DNA of 64,000 nt. It comes from Phaeosaccion multiseriatum (taxonomy: Eukaryota > Ochrophyta, other classes). This document shows positions 44,729-57,041 of this stretch, in pieces (positions within the stretch are counted from its first letter, which is position 1; each line of letters opens with the position of its first letter). A model generated the notes under the pieces. The model saw only the letters and a list, made by a program, of their open reading frames with translations. It searched no databases and was not told the origin of the DNA. The position numbers and the translations under genes were made by a program. The stretch is from the NCBI GenBank assembly GCA_965112735.1, contig OZ218962.1, positions 1,798,001 through 1,862,000 of the forward strand. Direction: 5' to 3'.

Positions 44729-47700
44729 AGTCAGTCAGTGGGACAGTTAGTCAGTCAGTCAGTCAGTCAGTCAGTCAGTCAGTCAGTCAGTCAGTCAGTC
44801 AGTCAGTCAGTCAGCCAGTCAGTCAGTCAGTCAGTCAGTCAGTCAGTCAGCCAGTCAGTCAGTCAGTCAGTCAGCCAGTCACTCAGTCACTCAGTCACTC
44901 AGTCACTCAGTCAGTCAGTCAGTCGGTCCGTCTGTCTGTCTGTCAGTCAGTCAGTCAGTCAGTCAGTTTATCCCTCAAGTCTCTTAGTCAGTGTTGAGGT
45001 CAAGCAAAACACATCCCCTCAACTCCCTCCCCTCTCTACAGCTACGGCGCCTAACAAGTGCTCAACAAATGCTTGACACTTTGCTTGACAAGTGTAGAGT
45101 GTACAGAGCCCTCAGCCACAAGGAGTGCCCTCTCTCACCTGCGTGCGATCGGAAAAGTCAGAAGACTCGTCATCGTCCTCCTCCTCCTCCTCTTCCCCCT
45201 CCTCCTCCTCGTCCTCGTCCTCGTCCTCCTCCTCGTCGTCGTCTTCTTCCTCTTCCTCCTCCTCGCCCCCGTCGTCCTCCACTTCTTCCTTGCTGTGCTC
45301 ACTGCCACTGCTGCCCCTCCTATCCGACACCTTTCTAGTCTTGCTGGAAGAAGCGACTTGACTCTTGGCCTCTACTCCAGAGTCCTTCTTTCGGTCGAGT
45401 ATGGTCTTGGTCCGCTGCGGGAGGGAGGAATGACCCCCGAGTAACAGCAAGGGACAGAGAGAGGGAGATGGAGTGGGAGAGGGAGGGAGAGGGAGAGGGA
45501 GAGGGAGAGGGAGAGGGAGAGCAACAGCGTAAGGGCAAAGCATCAGAGAAGTGTAAGTAGATGAAGATGAAGGCCAGCAAGGTCGGGATGAAAGACGGGT
45601 TGGAAAGAACGGGTCTCCTCCTCCTCCTCCTCCTCCTCCTCCTCCTCCTCCTCCTCCTCCTCCTCCTCCTCCTCCTCCTCCTCATCCTGCTCCTCCTCCT
45701 CCTCCTCCTCCTCCTCCTCCTCCTCCTCCTCCTCCTCCTCCTCCTCCTCCTCCTCTCCTCCTCCTCCTCCTCCTCCTCCTCCTTCTCCTCCTCCTCCTCC
45801 TCCTCCTCCTCCTCCTCCTCCTCCATCTCCCCTTCTTCTTCCTCCTACTCTTCTTCTCACTGTCTTTCCCACCCCCGCCCCCCCTCCACCCTCCCACCAT
45901 CCCACCGCCCCCCCCCCCCCCCCCCCCCCTGTTGGCCTACCTGCAGTGTCTGCCGAAGCGCATCGCAGCGATGTGCTGCCACCTCCAGCTCCGCCTCCAG
46001 CTCCTCCTCTCGCAGGTGAAGGCACTCATCCTCTCCTTCTCCGCCGTCGGAGTCTCCAGACCCTCCCCATCTACTGCCATCCTCGCTGTCCGAGGAGAAG
46101 CCCCCCCCCCCTCCATCACTCTCATCCCCCCCTTCTCCTCCTCGTCCTCGTCCGCCTTGTCCTCCTCCTCCTCCTCCTCGTCGTCGTCCTCCGCGGCGTG
46201 GGGTCACACCTTCCCACTCATTCTCATCGCTACTACTGTCGCCGCTGTCCTTTCCTCCTCCGCGCCTCGAACCCCTCGCTCTTGGAGTGGACTCGTCTGT
46301 GTCGGTCTCACCCCCCCTGTCCCTCCTGCCCTCCTCCTTCCCTGCCCCTCCTCCTCCTCCTCCTCTCCCTCCTCCCAGGGCAGCCATACCCTCGATCGAA
46401 GGCACGCCATTTCTCAGCGCCCGCACACCCACACCCGAAGAAGGAACCGCAGCAGCCCCTGCAGCACCTGAAACAAGAGGAGGAGGCATATCTCCTCCTC
46501 CTCCTCCTCCTCCTCCTCCTCCTCCTCCTCCTCCTCCTCCTCCTCCTCTGCCGAACCTCCCCACCGCCTCGTCTAGTTTGGCCCTCAACTCCTCCCCGTC
46601 CATGGGCCCCCGCTCCTGCCGTGAAAGGATCCTTCCCCTCTCCCTCTCCCTCTCCCTCTCCCTCTCCTTGTCTCTCTCCTTGCTGTCTCTGCGGTCTCGG
46701 TCGGAAGAGGCCGTCGCTACTGCAGCAGCCCCCGACTGCGGGGTCTTGCTTCCTCTGTCCACTCCTCCTCTTCCTCCTCCTCGGGGTGGAGTCTCGCTTC
46801 CGGCAGCTGCAGCAGCAGCAGCGGCAGTGGCGGCAGTAGCAGCCGCAGCAGTAGCCGCAACGGCAGCTGAGCTCAGGTATTGGTCCCTCTGCTTGCGATT
46901 GGCACCCTCGCGGTGGCGCTGATTCTCTTCTGCTGCGTGGCGCAGCTGCTGCAGCCTTAGGGCCTCCTCACGATCTTGGCGCTCCCTGTGAGGGACAGAG
47001 GGAGGGAGAGAGAGAGAGGAAGGGGGGGAGAGGGAAGGAGGGGGGGGGGGATTTCGACAGTTCATGACCGTACGTAGGTGAGAGAAGTGGGGAAGGGGAG
47101 GAGCAGCAATGCCCAAGGAGAGATGGCAGTGGAGGAGTGAAGGGATGGCAGTGGAGGAGTGAAGGGATGGCAGTGGGTGTGCCGCACAGTCCGACCGACG
47201 CCGAAAGAGGAAACGAAGCCACCGAAGGGCGCGTGCCTGACTGCTCCGGGGGCAGAGAAGGAAGTGAAAGTTTCTTCGCTCCATGACATTTCTCTCCACG
47301 CTCCTTCTTCTCTGTATCCCTCCCTCCCTCCCTCCCTCCCTCCCTCCCTCCCTCACTCACTCACTCACTCACTCTCTCCCCCCCCTCCCTCCCTCCCTCC
47401 CTCCCTCCCTCCCTCCCTCCGTCCGTATGTGCGTGTGTGTGTCCCACCTCTTGGAAGCCATGACTCGGTCCCTCGCTGACAGGGGCTGAGGCTGAAGGTA
47501 CGACGGCGTAGCCTCCCTGCCCCCCTTGTCCTCTCTGTCCGCAGATCGGCGTTGCTCAGCCACTCCACCGTCCAGGCTGCAGAGAGCATCCCCATCCACA
47601 TAATGATTTATTGATTCCAGCACAGAATGATTTATTGATTCCAGCACAGAATGATTTATTGATTCCAGCACAGAATGATTTTGTCGCGCAGAAGCATCCA

Positions 47701-49756
47701 CAGAGCGGACCCAACGCAGCACAGCACAACACAACAGAAAGCAGTGTCAGGGGGGGGAGGAAGCGAGCGCGCACGTAGGTAGGTAGGCAGGTAGGTAGGT
47801 AGGTAGGAAGATAGGAAGGTAGGTAGGTAGGTAGGCAAGTAGGTAGGTAGGTAGGAAGGTAGGTAGGTAGGAAGGTAGGTAGGTAGGTAGGTAGGTAGAA
47901 AGTAAGTAGGAAGGAAGGAGGTAGGTAGGTAGGAAGGTAGGTAGGTAGGTAGGTAGGAAGGTATGTAGGAAAGTAGGTAGGTAGGAAGGCAGGAAGGTAG
48001 GTAGGTAGGAAGGAAGGTAGGTAGGTAGGTAGGTAGGTAGGAAGGTAGGAAGGTAGGTAGGTAGGTAGGTAGGTAGGTAGGTAGGTAGGTAGGTAGGTAG
48101 GGAGGGAGGGAGGGAGGGAGGGAGGGAGGGAGGGAGGGAGGGAGGGAGGGAGGGAGGGAGGGGAGGAAGGAAGGAAGGAAGGGAGGGAGGGAGGGAGGGA
48201 CGGAGGGAGACGACGCAACAGTCTTGTACAAGAGACACTGAGCCGCCCCTCGCTCGCCCATCCACTGCCATAATGCTATCCACTGCCACTGCCATCGCGG
48301 TCTTCTCCTTACCTCTCGCGCCGGCGAAGCGGCACCACCACGGCTCCTCCTGCCCCGAGGGGAGATCCTGCCACGCTGCTGCGCCGCTCCCTACCGAGGC
48401 GAGGCTGACGGTGTGGCAATGAGCCGAGATGGTAGTGGATGGCAGTGGATGGTAGTGGATGGGAGAGACAGGAGAGAGGGTAAGGCAGAGGGAGAGGGAG
48501 AGGAAGAGGGAGAGAGAGAGAGGGAGAGAGACAAGAGAGACAGAGAGAGACACTCGTCAGCATCAGCATCCATTCGTCAACCCTCACACCTCAACACCCC
48601 CCTCCCCCCCCCCCCACCATCCACCGCCATCTACTGCCATCCACTTCCATCCCCATCTGAGCCCCTGTACCCCCTGGAGAGACCCCTCGACGCTGTTGCT
48701 TGCGATGCTTACCTTCGCCTCCGCTCTCTGCCCCTCCCCACCGACAGCCGCAGAGTGCGCAGAAGCAGCCACAGAAGCGGCTCCAGGAGACCCATCGCTC
48801 CCCTTCGCGGTGCTGCGCTCACTCGCACCACCACCACCACCACCACCACCACCACCACCACCATTACTATCTTTGCTTTCTGCTATGCGCTGCCGCTCTC
48901 TCTCTCTCCTGTGTTCTCGGAGCCGCTGCCGCTCCTCCATTTTACGATCTAACTCAATCTTGTCCTGATTGGTTGGTTGGTTGGTCGGTTGGTCGGTTGG
49001 TTGGTACACGGGAGAGGGGGGGGGGGAGGGGCGACGTACAACGAATCAGGTGGAGGGAGGAAAGGGAAGGCAGTGGATGGGGGGAGATGCTCACTGAGAA
49101 ACTTCACTGAGAGACTTGGGGGAGAGGGGCAGGACGTTACAGAACAAAGAGAGAGGGCGCGCAAGACAGGCAAGACCATCTGCTGGCAGGGCAGAGAGAA
49201 GGGGAAGGAGGAGTAAGAGCGAGAGGGAGAGGGAGGAAGGAAGGAAGGAGGAGAGGAAGAGGCTGTGATAGGATGCTCCGTTTCTTCCTTCCTTCCTTCC
49301 TTTACCTCTCGGAGTTTGTTCTGCTCCTCCTTCTGTCGCTCTCTCTCTCGCGCTCGTTGCTGCTCCCGGCGGGTGATGTCTTCTCTCGCCTGGGGAGGAG
49401 GGGGAGAGAGCGAGAGGGAGAAAGGGGAGGGAGAGAGGGAGAGAGGGCGAGAGAGTGAGAGTGAGAGAGAGAGGGAGAGAGAGGGAGAGAGAGTGATAGA
49501 GAGGGGGAGTAAGAGAGAGAGAGGGAGAGGGAGAGAGAGGGAGAGAGGGAGATAGAGAGGGGGAGTAAGAAAGAGAGGGAGAGAGGGAGAGAGAGGGGGA
49601 GAAAGAGAGAGAGGGGGAGTAAGAGAGAGTGTATGTGCGTATGCGAGAGTGGCAGAAGGAGGGGTGGGGTAAAGGGGCTGCACGCAAGGACCCATGGGAG
49701 GGGAGGGAGGGAAGTATAATGGGGAAGGGGGAGCTAAAGCAGCAGGCGAGGGTGAT

Positions 49757-49791
<35 letters not shown>

Positions 49792-52634
49792 TGGTGATAA
49801 AGGAGCAGGTCGCGCTGCCGCCGCAGTTGGTGATACAGCAACACCTCACCTTGTCGGCCGCTCTCCGCCTGGCGACGGCCTCGTCTGCCACACGCACGGC
49901 ACCAGCTCTTTCCGCTCGTTCCGCTCTCTCTGCTCTATCGGCCCTTCCGTACCCGCCCATCGCTCCTCCTTGCCCCCCCTGGGCCCCTTGCCCCTGCTGC
50001 TGTTCGAATTTGTCGAGCTCTCGCACCCTCCTCCGGTCCGACGCCAAGTCTGTCTCTCGGCGCTCTTATAGACATAGGATACAGTAGGCAGGCATACGGG
50101 CATACGGGTATATGGGTAGACGGGCATAAGAGCATACAGGCACACAGGCACACAGGCATACAGGCATACAGGCATACAGGCATACGGGCATACGGGCATA
50201 CAGGCATACGGGCATACGGGCATACAGGCATACAGGCATACAGGCATACGGGCATACAGGCATACAGGCATACAGGCATACAGGCATACAGGCATACGGG
50301 CATACGGGCATACAGGCATACGGGCATACGGGCATACAGGCATACAGGCACATGTGCATACGGGCATACAGCCATACGGGCATACAGGCATACAGGCATG
50401 CAGGCATACAGGTATGTAGGCATACAGCCATACAGGCATACAGGCATACAGGCATACAGGCATACAGGCATACGGGCATAGGGGCATAACAGGTATGCAG
50501 GCACACAGGCATACAGGCATACAGGCATACAGGCATACAGGCATACAGGCATACGGGCATACGGGTAGGCGAGCAGGCATTCAGGTAAAGTTGCTGATGA
50601 CACGCACGCCGGGAGATGGGGCCGTGAGGCAGTGGCAAGGCACCAAGGTCCAGTTGCGGTTCTCAGTTTGCAGTTCGAGTGTCAAGCTCCTCCTCTCCCT
50701 CCCTCCTCTCCCTCCCTCATCCCTCCCTCCCTCCCTCCCTCCCTCCTTCCCTCCTTCCCTCCAACCCACTTCTCATCCCTCACCTTCGCTCCGCCGCTGC
50801 CTGTAAGGAGGCACCGCTGCTATTGCACCGATCGCCACAGCAGAGGGGCGACGTAAATCGCTCTGCAAGGGTGTAACCGTCAAAGAGGGGCCAAGGGCGT
50901 AACCGTCAAAGAGGGGCCAAGGGCGGTTACGTACGAGGGAAGGGGGGGGGGGAAGAGATGATGGGGAGAGCTTTTATGCACACCCGCTTCATGTAGAGAC
51001 GAACGCAATGGTTTTGCTGTTGGATCTCGTACTCACTCAGACACTCAATCACTCACTCACTCCCTCACTCTTCATCACTCACTCACTCACTCACTCACTC
51101 ACTCACTCACTCACTCACTCACTCACTCACTCACTCACTCACTCACTTTGACTCACTCATTCACTCACTCACTCACTCACTCACTCACTCACTTACTCAC
51201 TCACTTACTCACTCACTCACTCACTCACGCACTCACTCACTCACTCACTCACTCACTCACTCACTCACTCACTCACTCACTCACTCACTCACTCACTCAC
51301 TCACTCACTCACTCACTCACTCACTCGCTCACTCACTCACTCACTCACTCACTCACTCACTCACTCACTCACTCACTCACTCACTCACTCACTCACCGCT
51401 TTGCGTCGAATGTTGGGCTGCGAGGGCGACACCCCAAGCTGCTTCTCAAGCCGACTCTCCCTCCCCTCCCTCCCCTCCCTGCCCTCTCTGCCCTCTTGTG
51501 GCGACCCCCCTAGGGCCGCTACTCCTTCTCCATTGCTGTCTCTGTCTCTGTCTCTATCCACCCCGCCTGCCCGACCGCCGTTCTCAGACCGGTCTTCTTC
51601 CTTCGCTTCCCTTCGGTCTCTGGACCTCCGCTGCGACTCGCGTTGAGGAACGGCCCTCCCGTCCACTGCCATCCCCTCTCCTCTCGCCCCTCCCCCTCCT
51701 CCTGCTGCTGCATCCCCCCCAAGCCCTGATGCCCTGCTATCGTAGCTCGCTCTACTACTTGCCCTGCTGCCTCCTCCTTCTCTCTGTGCCCCCCTCTCCT
51801 CCCTTTGGACCGCCACGGAGCTCTTCACCACCTCTCCACGCGGGCTCGCTCCTCTGCCGGGCGCGGGCCTCGGCGGCTGCTGCTGCTGCTGTACCACCAA
51901 CTTGTGCTGCTGCGGCGGTGGATCAGGAAGCTTGTGACGTATCCGCTTGCGCTCCTCTCTCTCACTGCGAAGGCGGGCGAGCGCCTGTTTTTTTGGGGGG
52001 GGGGGGGGCACGGCAGTGGATGGCAGTGGATGGCAGTGAATGGCAGTGGATGTCAGTGGATGGGACGGTGGCAGGGCTGAATGAAGGGCTCGTTGTAGTG
52101 CTGCCCGCACTGTTTCACTCACTCACTCACTGACTCACTCACTGACTTACCGACTCCACGGCCTTCTTTCTGTCCTCCTCTCTCCGCAGCGCGCTGGCCT
52201 GTTCCTTCGCCACCTGACAGCGGGTACCAGTGAGAGTTGTCGGGATACACACACACGCACACACACACGCACACACACACGCACAGGGAAGGAGGCGGTC
52301 AGGGTCCACGAAGAAGAAAGGCCGTGGACGAGTGTAGTCACTCGACTTCGGCTTTTCCCTCTCTGTCCCCTCCCTCCCTTCCGTCCCTCCCTCTCCTGCT
52401 CACCTTCATCGCCCCCTTCGCCGAGGTCGGTCGCATCGCCTCGGGGGGAGGAGCCAACGCCTTGGCGACGACTCCGTGAAGACCCAAGTCCTCCATCTGC
52501 CTTTTCAGCCCCTGTACCTCTCGGTGGTTCCTATCCACTCGGTCGAAGAATTCTGCGGAAGGCCCCACTCCTCTTCCTCCGCCGCCCCCCTGGGCTTCGG
52601 CTACCATGTTGACTGCTGCGGCTTTGACCTGTTG

Positions 52635-52691
<57 letters not shown>

Positions 52692-52735
52692 GGAGGAGAA
52701 GGAGGAGAGGATGATCAGGATGATCAGGATGGTGT

Positions 52736-52768
<33 letters not shown>

Positions 52769-52815
52769 GGAGGAGGAGAAGGAGGAGAGGATGATCAGGA
52801 TGATCAGGATGGTGT

Positions 52816-52848
<33 letters not shown>

Positions 52849-52904
52849 GGAGGAGGAGAAGGAGGAGAGGATGATCAGGATGATCAGGATGATCAGGATG
52901 GTGT

Positions 52905-52949
<45 letters not shown>

Positions 52950-55900
52950 GGAGGAGAGGATGATCAGGATGATCAGGATGATCAGGATGGTGTTGATGAT
53001 TGATGCAAGTGCAAGTGCAAGTGCGCATGAGAATAAGTACGCACGCAGACAGGCAGACCGGCAGACAGGCAGACAGGCAGACCGCAGGCATATGGACGGG
53101 CAGGCGCACAAGAGAGGGGGTGGGGGAGGACGCTCACAGTCCTGAGCTGAGCTGAGCTGAGCGGAGCTGAAGGGACTGGTTTGATTTGCTGCTTTGCTCT
53201 GACTCAGTGCTTGACAGCACGGCTGAGGAGGAGGAGGAGGAGGAGGAGGAGGAGGAGGAGGAGGAGGAGGAGAATCGGGGTGTCGTCGCCATCCTCGTCG
53301 GGAAGACGGAAAGGGAGAAGAGAGAGGAGGAGGACACACACACGTACACACATACACACAAACAAACACACACAAACCATCCCCACCCAACCGCACACCC
53401 CCCACCTCTCACACACCGCAAACTTCCACACACCCGCACCTCCAACCCAAAACTCAAACTCAAACTCTAATTCACAAATGACAACGCTCCCAACCTCCCA
53501 AAACTCACAGACAACCAAGACAACCAACTCACCACCATGGTCCCTTCTCCGATGGCGGCGTCCCCTCTCTGGGCAATGTCGGCAAGGAAGTTCTGGATGT
53601 GCTTCTTGATGAATGGCAGTTTCAGAATGACGTCAAGGTCGGGTCTCTGCGTCGGGGTGGTGCTGAGCATGCGGGTGATGAGGTCACGCAGAGGAGCGCT
53701 GTACTTGCTGTGCACAGCGGGGTATCTGGTGTCGGGTCGGGATAGAGGGTTACAGGTGGCGGTTACAGCGGAACAGGGTGTCAGGTTATAACATGTTACG
53801 TAGTGGTAAGTAAGTAGCAATATGGATACATGGTAGCAAAGAAGATGGAAAGTAAACGTAAAAAAATAAGTAGGCAGGCAGGTAGGCCGGCAGGCAGGCA
53901 GGCAGGCAGGCACATGCGTAGGCATACGGGAAGGAGACAGAGGACCTCTCCTCCGCCCCCTTGTCCGTCCCACTCCGCTGCCCATATGCCTCTCACTAGC
54001 GAGAGGTCCTGTCCGACTGCCTATATGCCTCCATCCTATCTTCGCTCTCACCTCCCCTTGATGATCTTGCCGGCCAGACCTGAGAGAGAGAGAGAGAGAG
54101 TGCGGTCAAGGCGAAGGAGGGGTACGAAGGGGATAGCAGTGGATGGAGGGGCACGAAGGGGATGGCAGTGGATGGAGGGGCACGAAGGCGATGGCAGTGA
54201 ATGGAGGGGCACGAAGGCGATGGCAGTGAATGGAGGGGCACGAAGGGGATGGAAGGGACGCGTGTCAAGGGAGCAAAACTTGATTGAATCACTGTCACTT
54301 TGCTACCCCCCTCCTCCATCCACTGCCATCCCTACCTCCCACCCGGACGGGTGTTAAGGAAGTGAAACTAGATTGAATCACTGTCACTTTGCACAGGATA
54401 TCCCCCCCCCCTTCACCCCTCCATCCACTGCCATATCCTCCCCCCCACCCACCGTTGAGCGAGTTGGCATCAAAGGCGTGATTGAGTGTAACCATCTCAT
54501 ACAAGACGCATCCAAGGGCCCAAATGTCGCTCTTGTGATTGTATGGCTTGTTTTGGAATATCTCTGGCGACATGTAATACGGGGTACCGATGCACGTGCT
54601 GGCAAAGTCCATGGTGCCTTCCAGGACCTGGCGGGACGAGGGGGAGGGGAGGGAGGGAGGGAGGGAGGGAGGTAGGTAGGTAGGTAGGTAGGGAGGGAGG
54701 GAGGGGGAATGGGTGGCGGTTGGCAGGAGAGTGGATGAGAGAGAGAGAGACAGCCATACAGCACTGCTTCCTGCGTCCTCTCTCCTGCCGAAGGTCACCG
54801 AAACGTAACCACTACGTCACCCACCGTCACCTCACGTGACCTTACGTCACCCCCCCCCCATACCCTCACGTAACTAACCCTCTCCCTGCCTACACCCACC
54901 TTGCTGATACCCAAGTCTCCAAGCACGAGCCGCCCGTTGCCCAGGAGGAAGATGTTCTGCGTCTTGAGGTCTCTGTGTAGAACCCTTCCGGAGTGCATGT
55001 AGTGAAGGCCCAGAGCCATTTGCACGAACCAGTGCAGCACCTGCTTGCAGGGACGGCAGTGGATGGGATGGGAGGGGAGGGGAGGGGGGAGGGGGATGGT
55101 AGTGGATGGCAGATGGTAGTGGATGGCAGTGGATGGCAGTGAAAGGGGGAGGGTGAGGGGGTTAAGGATCAGGGCAGGCTTGGGGTAAGGGCAGGGGAGG
55201 AGGAGGGCGCGACAGACCGTCTATATACCTTGCCTGCCAATGCCTGCTCGTCTCTGACTGACTGATGCCTGACTGACTGGTTGACTGACTGCCTGCCTGC
55301 CTGCCTGACTCACTAAAGCACTACTGACACACCTTACTCTCCGCGAAGAGCCTCCGCTTGGCACTCTTGATGAGTCCGGCCAAGTCACCACCGTCGCAGT
55401 ACTCCATGACAATGCACAAGCAATCCTTGCGGGGCGTCAGGAACGAGTCCTTGTACGATACTATATTGGGGTGAGACAGCCTAATAGAGGGGCGTGGGGG
55501 GGGGGATGGCAGTGGATGCGGGGGGGATGGTAAGTTGGTGGGGGGGATGGCAGTGGAGGGGGGAGGGGTGAGGAACGAGTCCTTGTACGACACTTTGTTG
55601 AGGCAAGACAGCCAGCCTAATGAGGGGGGGGTGGATGGCAGTGGATGGCAGTGGATAGGTGGGGGCGGTTGCTGGTAGTTGGGATGGCAGTGGAGGGATA
55701 GGGCGTCAAGAACAACCCTTGATGTGTACGAGTAGCGATAAGGATGTGTTGGGAGCAGTGATGATCAAATGCAGTCCTCTGACCGCCGAAGGAATGAACG
55801 AATGGAATGCATGGTGTCTGCTCTGCTCCTGCTCGTGCCCCATCCCACGGATACGGGTATAACAGGGATGTGTGCACGTGAGGCTCCGACGCACGCACAT

Positions 55901-56138
55901 ACCCACCCACCACGACGCGGCACAAACCCACACACGCACGCACGCACGCACCCCACACACATACTCACCGCTTGAGCAGCTCCACCTCCGTTCGGCACGC
56001 CTCCCTTTCCTTCTTGGGAATGTCCCTGATCTTGATGACCTTGACGCACACGAGCTGACGGGCTTGTCGGTGCCGCATCAGGTACACCTTGCCAAAGCTT
56101 CCCTCCCCCAGGACCTTAATACGGTCATACTTCTCCAT
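43099..56138 (-). CDS. NIMA-related kinase, NEK1-like, 19 exons
   Basis: Exons in transcript order: 56138-55969, 55480-55333, 55040-54900, 54627-54453, 54079-54052, 53725-53533, 52628-52404, 52213-52151, 51984-51397, about 50061-49850, 49390-49306, 48964-48713, 48390-48313, 47576-47448, 46985-45941, 45415-45139, 44317-43898, 43698-43603, 43289-43099. The kinase domain shows [63 protein letters not shown] (DLG instead of DFG, as in several NEKs), [14 protein letters not shown] and a conserved end ([20 protein letters not shown]). The tail has Arg/Glu coiled coils, poly-Gly, Glu/Asp and Gln tracts, and a C-terminal [10 protein letters not shown]...[11 protein letters not shown] block like NEK1. 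NEKs act in cilia, centrosome and cell-cycle control. Introns carry large satellite arrays. Some middle exon joins are tentative. Confidence 0.82.
44415..44967. repeat. (AGTC)n array in a NEK intron
   Basis: About 550 bp of CAGT tetranucleotide with scattered single-base changes (GGTC, CACT, CCAG). It lies in the intron between the exons at 45139 and 44317. Confidence 0.95.
45617..45825. repeat. (CTC)n array in a NEK intron
   Basis: About 70 CTC units with ATC, GCT and CTT interruptions, followed by a poly-C run (45909-45929) close to the donor of the long exon at 45941. Confidence 0.9.
46495..46549 (-). repeat. (CTC)n coding for poly-Gly in the long NEK exon
   Basis: About 18 units, in frame as Gly on the minus strand. 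The flanking GCCGAACCTCCCCACCG continues into the segment that is duplicated at 28092-28133. Confidence 0.9.
47602..47683. repeat. 24-bp tandem repeat in a NEK intron
   Basis: Three copies of AATGATTTATTGATTCCAGC plus ACAG, then a partial fourth. It starts about 25 bp before the acceptor of the exon at 47576. Confidence 0.9.
47774..48210. repeat. (GTAG)n then (GGGA)n arrays in a NEK intron
   Basis: About 325 bp of GTAG with GAAG variants, passing into about 110 bp of GGGA/GGAA. The change from one tetramer to the other at about 48100 is a single-base substitution of the unit. Confidence 0.95.
50086..50585. repeat. (GCATACAG)n 8-bp minisatellite in a NEK intron
   Basis: About 60 tandem copies of GCATACAG/GCATACGG. 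The reverse complement, TGCC(C/T)GTATG, appears as short runs elsewhere in the window. Confidence 0.95.
51036..51397. repeat. (ACTC)n array ending at a NEK donor site
   Basis: About 350 bp of CACT tetranucleotide. On the transcript strand it is GTGA, and the 5' splice site GTGAGT after the exon ending at 51397 is the first unit, as in SET-gene intron 2. Confidence 0.95.
52635..52999. repeat. Compound GAT/GAG minisatellite in a NEK intron
   Basis: Four successive blocks, each of (GAT)n, GAGGAGGAG-type sequence, and GATCAGGATGATCAGGATGG. The block length is about 105 bp, a higher-order repeat. Confidence 0.9.
55490..55690 (-). repeat. Duplicated piece of NEK exon 2 within intron 1, with decamer repeats
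   Basis: At about 55571-55616, AGGAACGAGTCCTTGTACGA and the following bases repeat the start of exon 2 (55437-55482) with several changes. ATGGCAGTGG decamers surround it. A third, more degenerate copy may lie near 55708. Confidence 0.7.
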
Positions 56139-57041
56139 ATGTAGTGTATCTCTCCCTCCTCTCCTCCTCCTCCTCCTCCTCCTCCTCCTCCTCCCTCCTC
56201 CTCGTCTTGCTCTGGGCGGCCGTCGCTGCCCCACTCAGCGCCCCAGATCCTTCTTCCCTCTCTCTAAGGTTAGAATACAGACCAAGCTAGTCCCAAGTCG
56301 GCCCGTTGTCACTACACTGACTGTAGAATCGTGAAGGTCAGACTCCCGAGGGAGGCACACTGCTCCACGAAGAACAAGGGAGGGGGCGGGGAAGGGAGGA
56401 AGACGAAGAGGGTGAGGGCATTGAGCAGCAGCAGTAGCAGCAGGAGCAGGAGTCGTAGAGAAAGCAGCAGGGGTGAGGCATCGGGAAAGGGTCGTAATGA
56501 GTGAAGGTTTTGCCGCTGCTTTGCAATCTCTACAGCATAAATAAGACCGCGGTGAGCGAAGGAGTAGGAGGGAAAAGAGAGGGACGGATGGCAATTTGAG
56601 TCCACCTAGCTCACCAAGACTGAGCTGCGACGCACCAGACAGAGAGGTTCATATGGTCTCGTCCACAGGTGTCGTTGAGAGCACAGCCTCAGCAGCAGCA
56701 GACTCTCAAACACAGATCCAGGAATAGAGCAGCCAAGCAAGCAAAAGCGAATCCGTTAGCCGTATCACAAATGGCGAACGCTTCCCATGTGGTTCTCCAG
56801 AGAGAGAGAGCTCGGACAAAGCCTTCATTTTGTTTTGCCTCCTCATTAAATGATCGTGACAAGGCGGATACTTGTGCTTGGTACCGCTCCCTGGCTGATC
56901 CGCTCCTTAAGCTTGCTCGCCTGTCTTCCCGCGTTCTCTACGTTCTCACACGCTTGCTCCGGATCTTCCACTGCGACTCCATCATATCGAGATATCGGGG
57001 GCGCAACGCGACCATTCAGCAGCACCCTTCGCGGTGAGAGC
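56139..57041. promoter_or_regulatory. Divergent promoter region of the NEK and acylaminoacyl-peptidase genes
   Basis: About 900 bp separate the two start codons. It contains a (TCC)n run (56161-56190) just upstream of the NEK start and no supported gene; open frames at 56312-56605 and 56669-57037 lack domains. Both 5' untranslated regions must lie here. Confidence 0.5.

Noticed and set aside
44415-44967. CRISPR-like or centromeric array
   Set aside because: Tetranucleotide repeat without spacers, in an intron of a eukaryotic gene.
47774-48210. Pro/Tyr/Leu-rich minus-strand frames of about 200 codons
   Set aside because: Translation of GTAG/GGGA repeats in a NEK intron, with no link to the exon frame.
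50086-50585. Telomere-like repeat (GCATACAG)n
   Set aside because: No TTAGGG-type unit, internal position within a kinase intron; an ordinary minisatellite.
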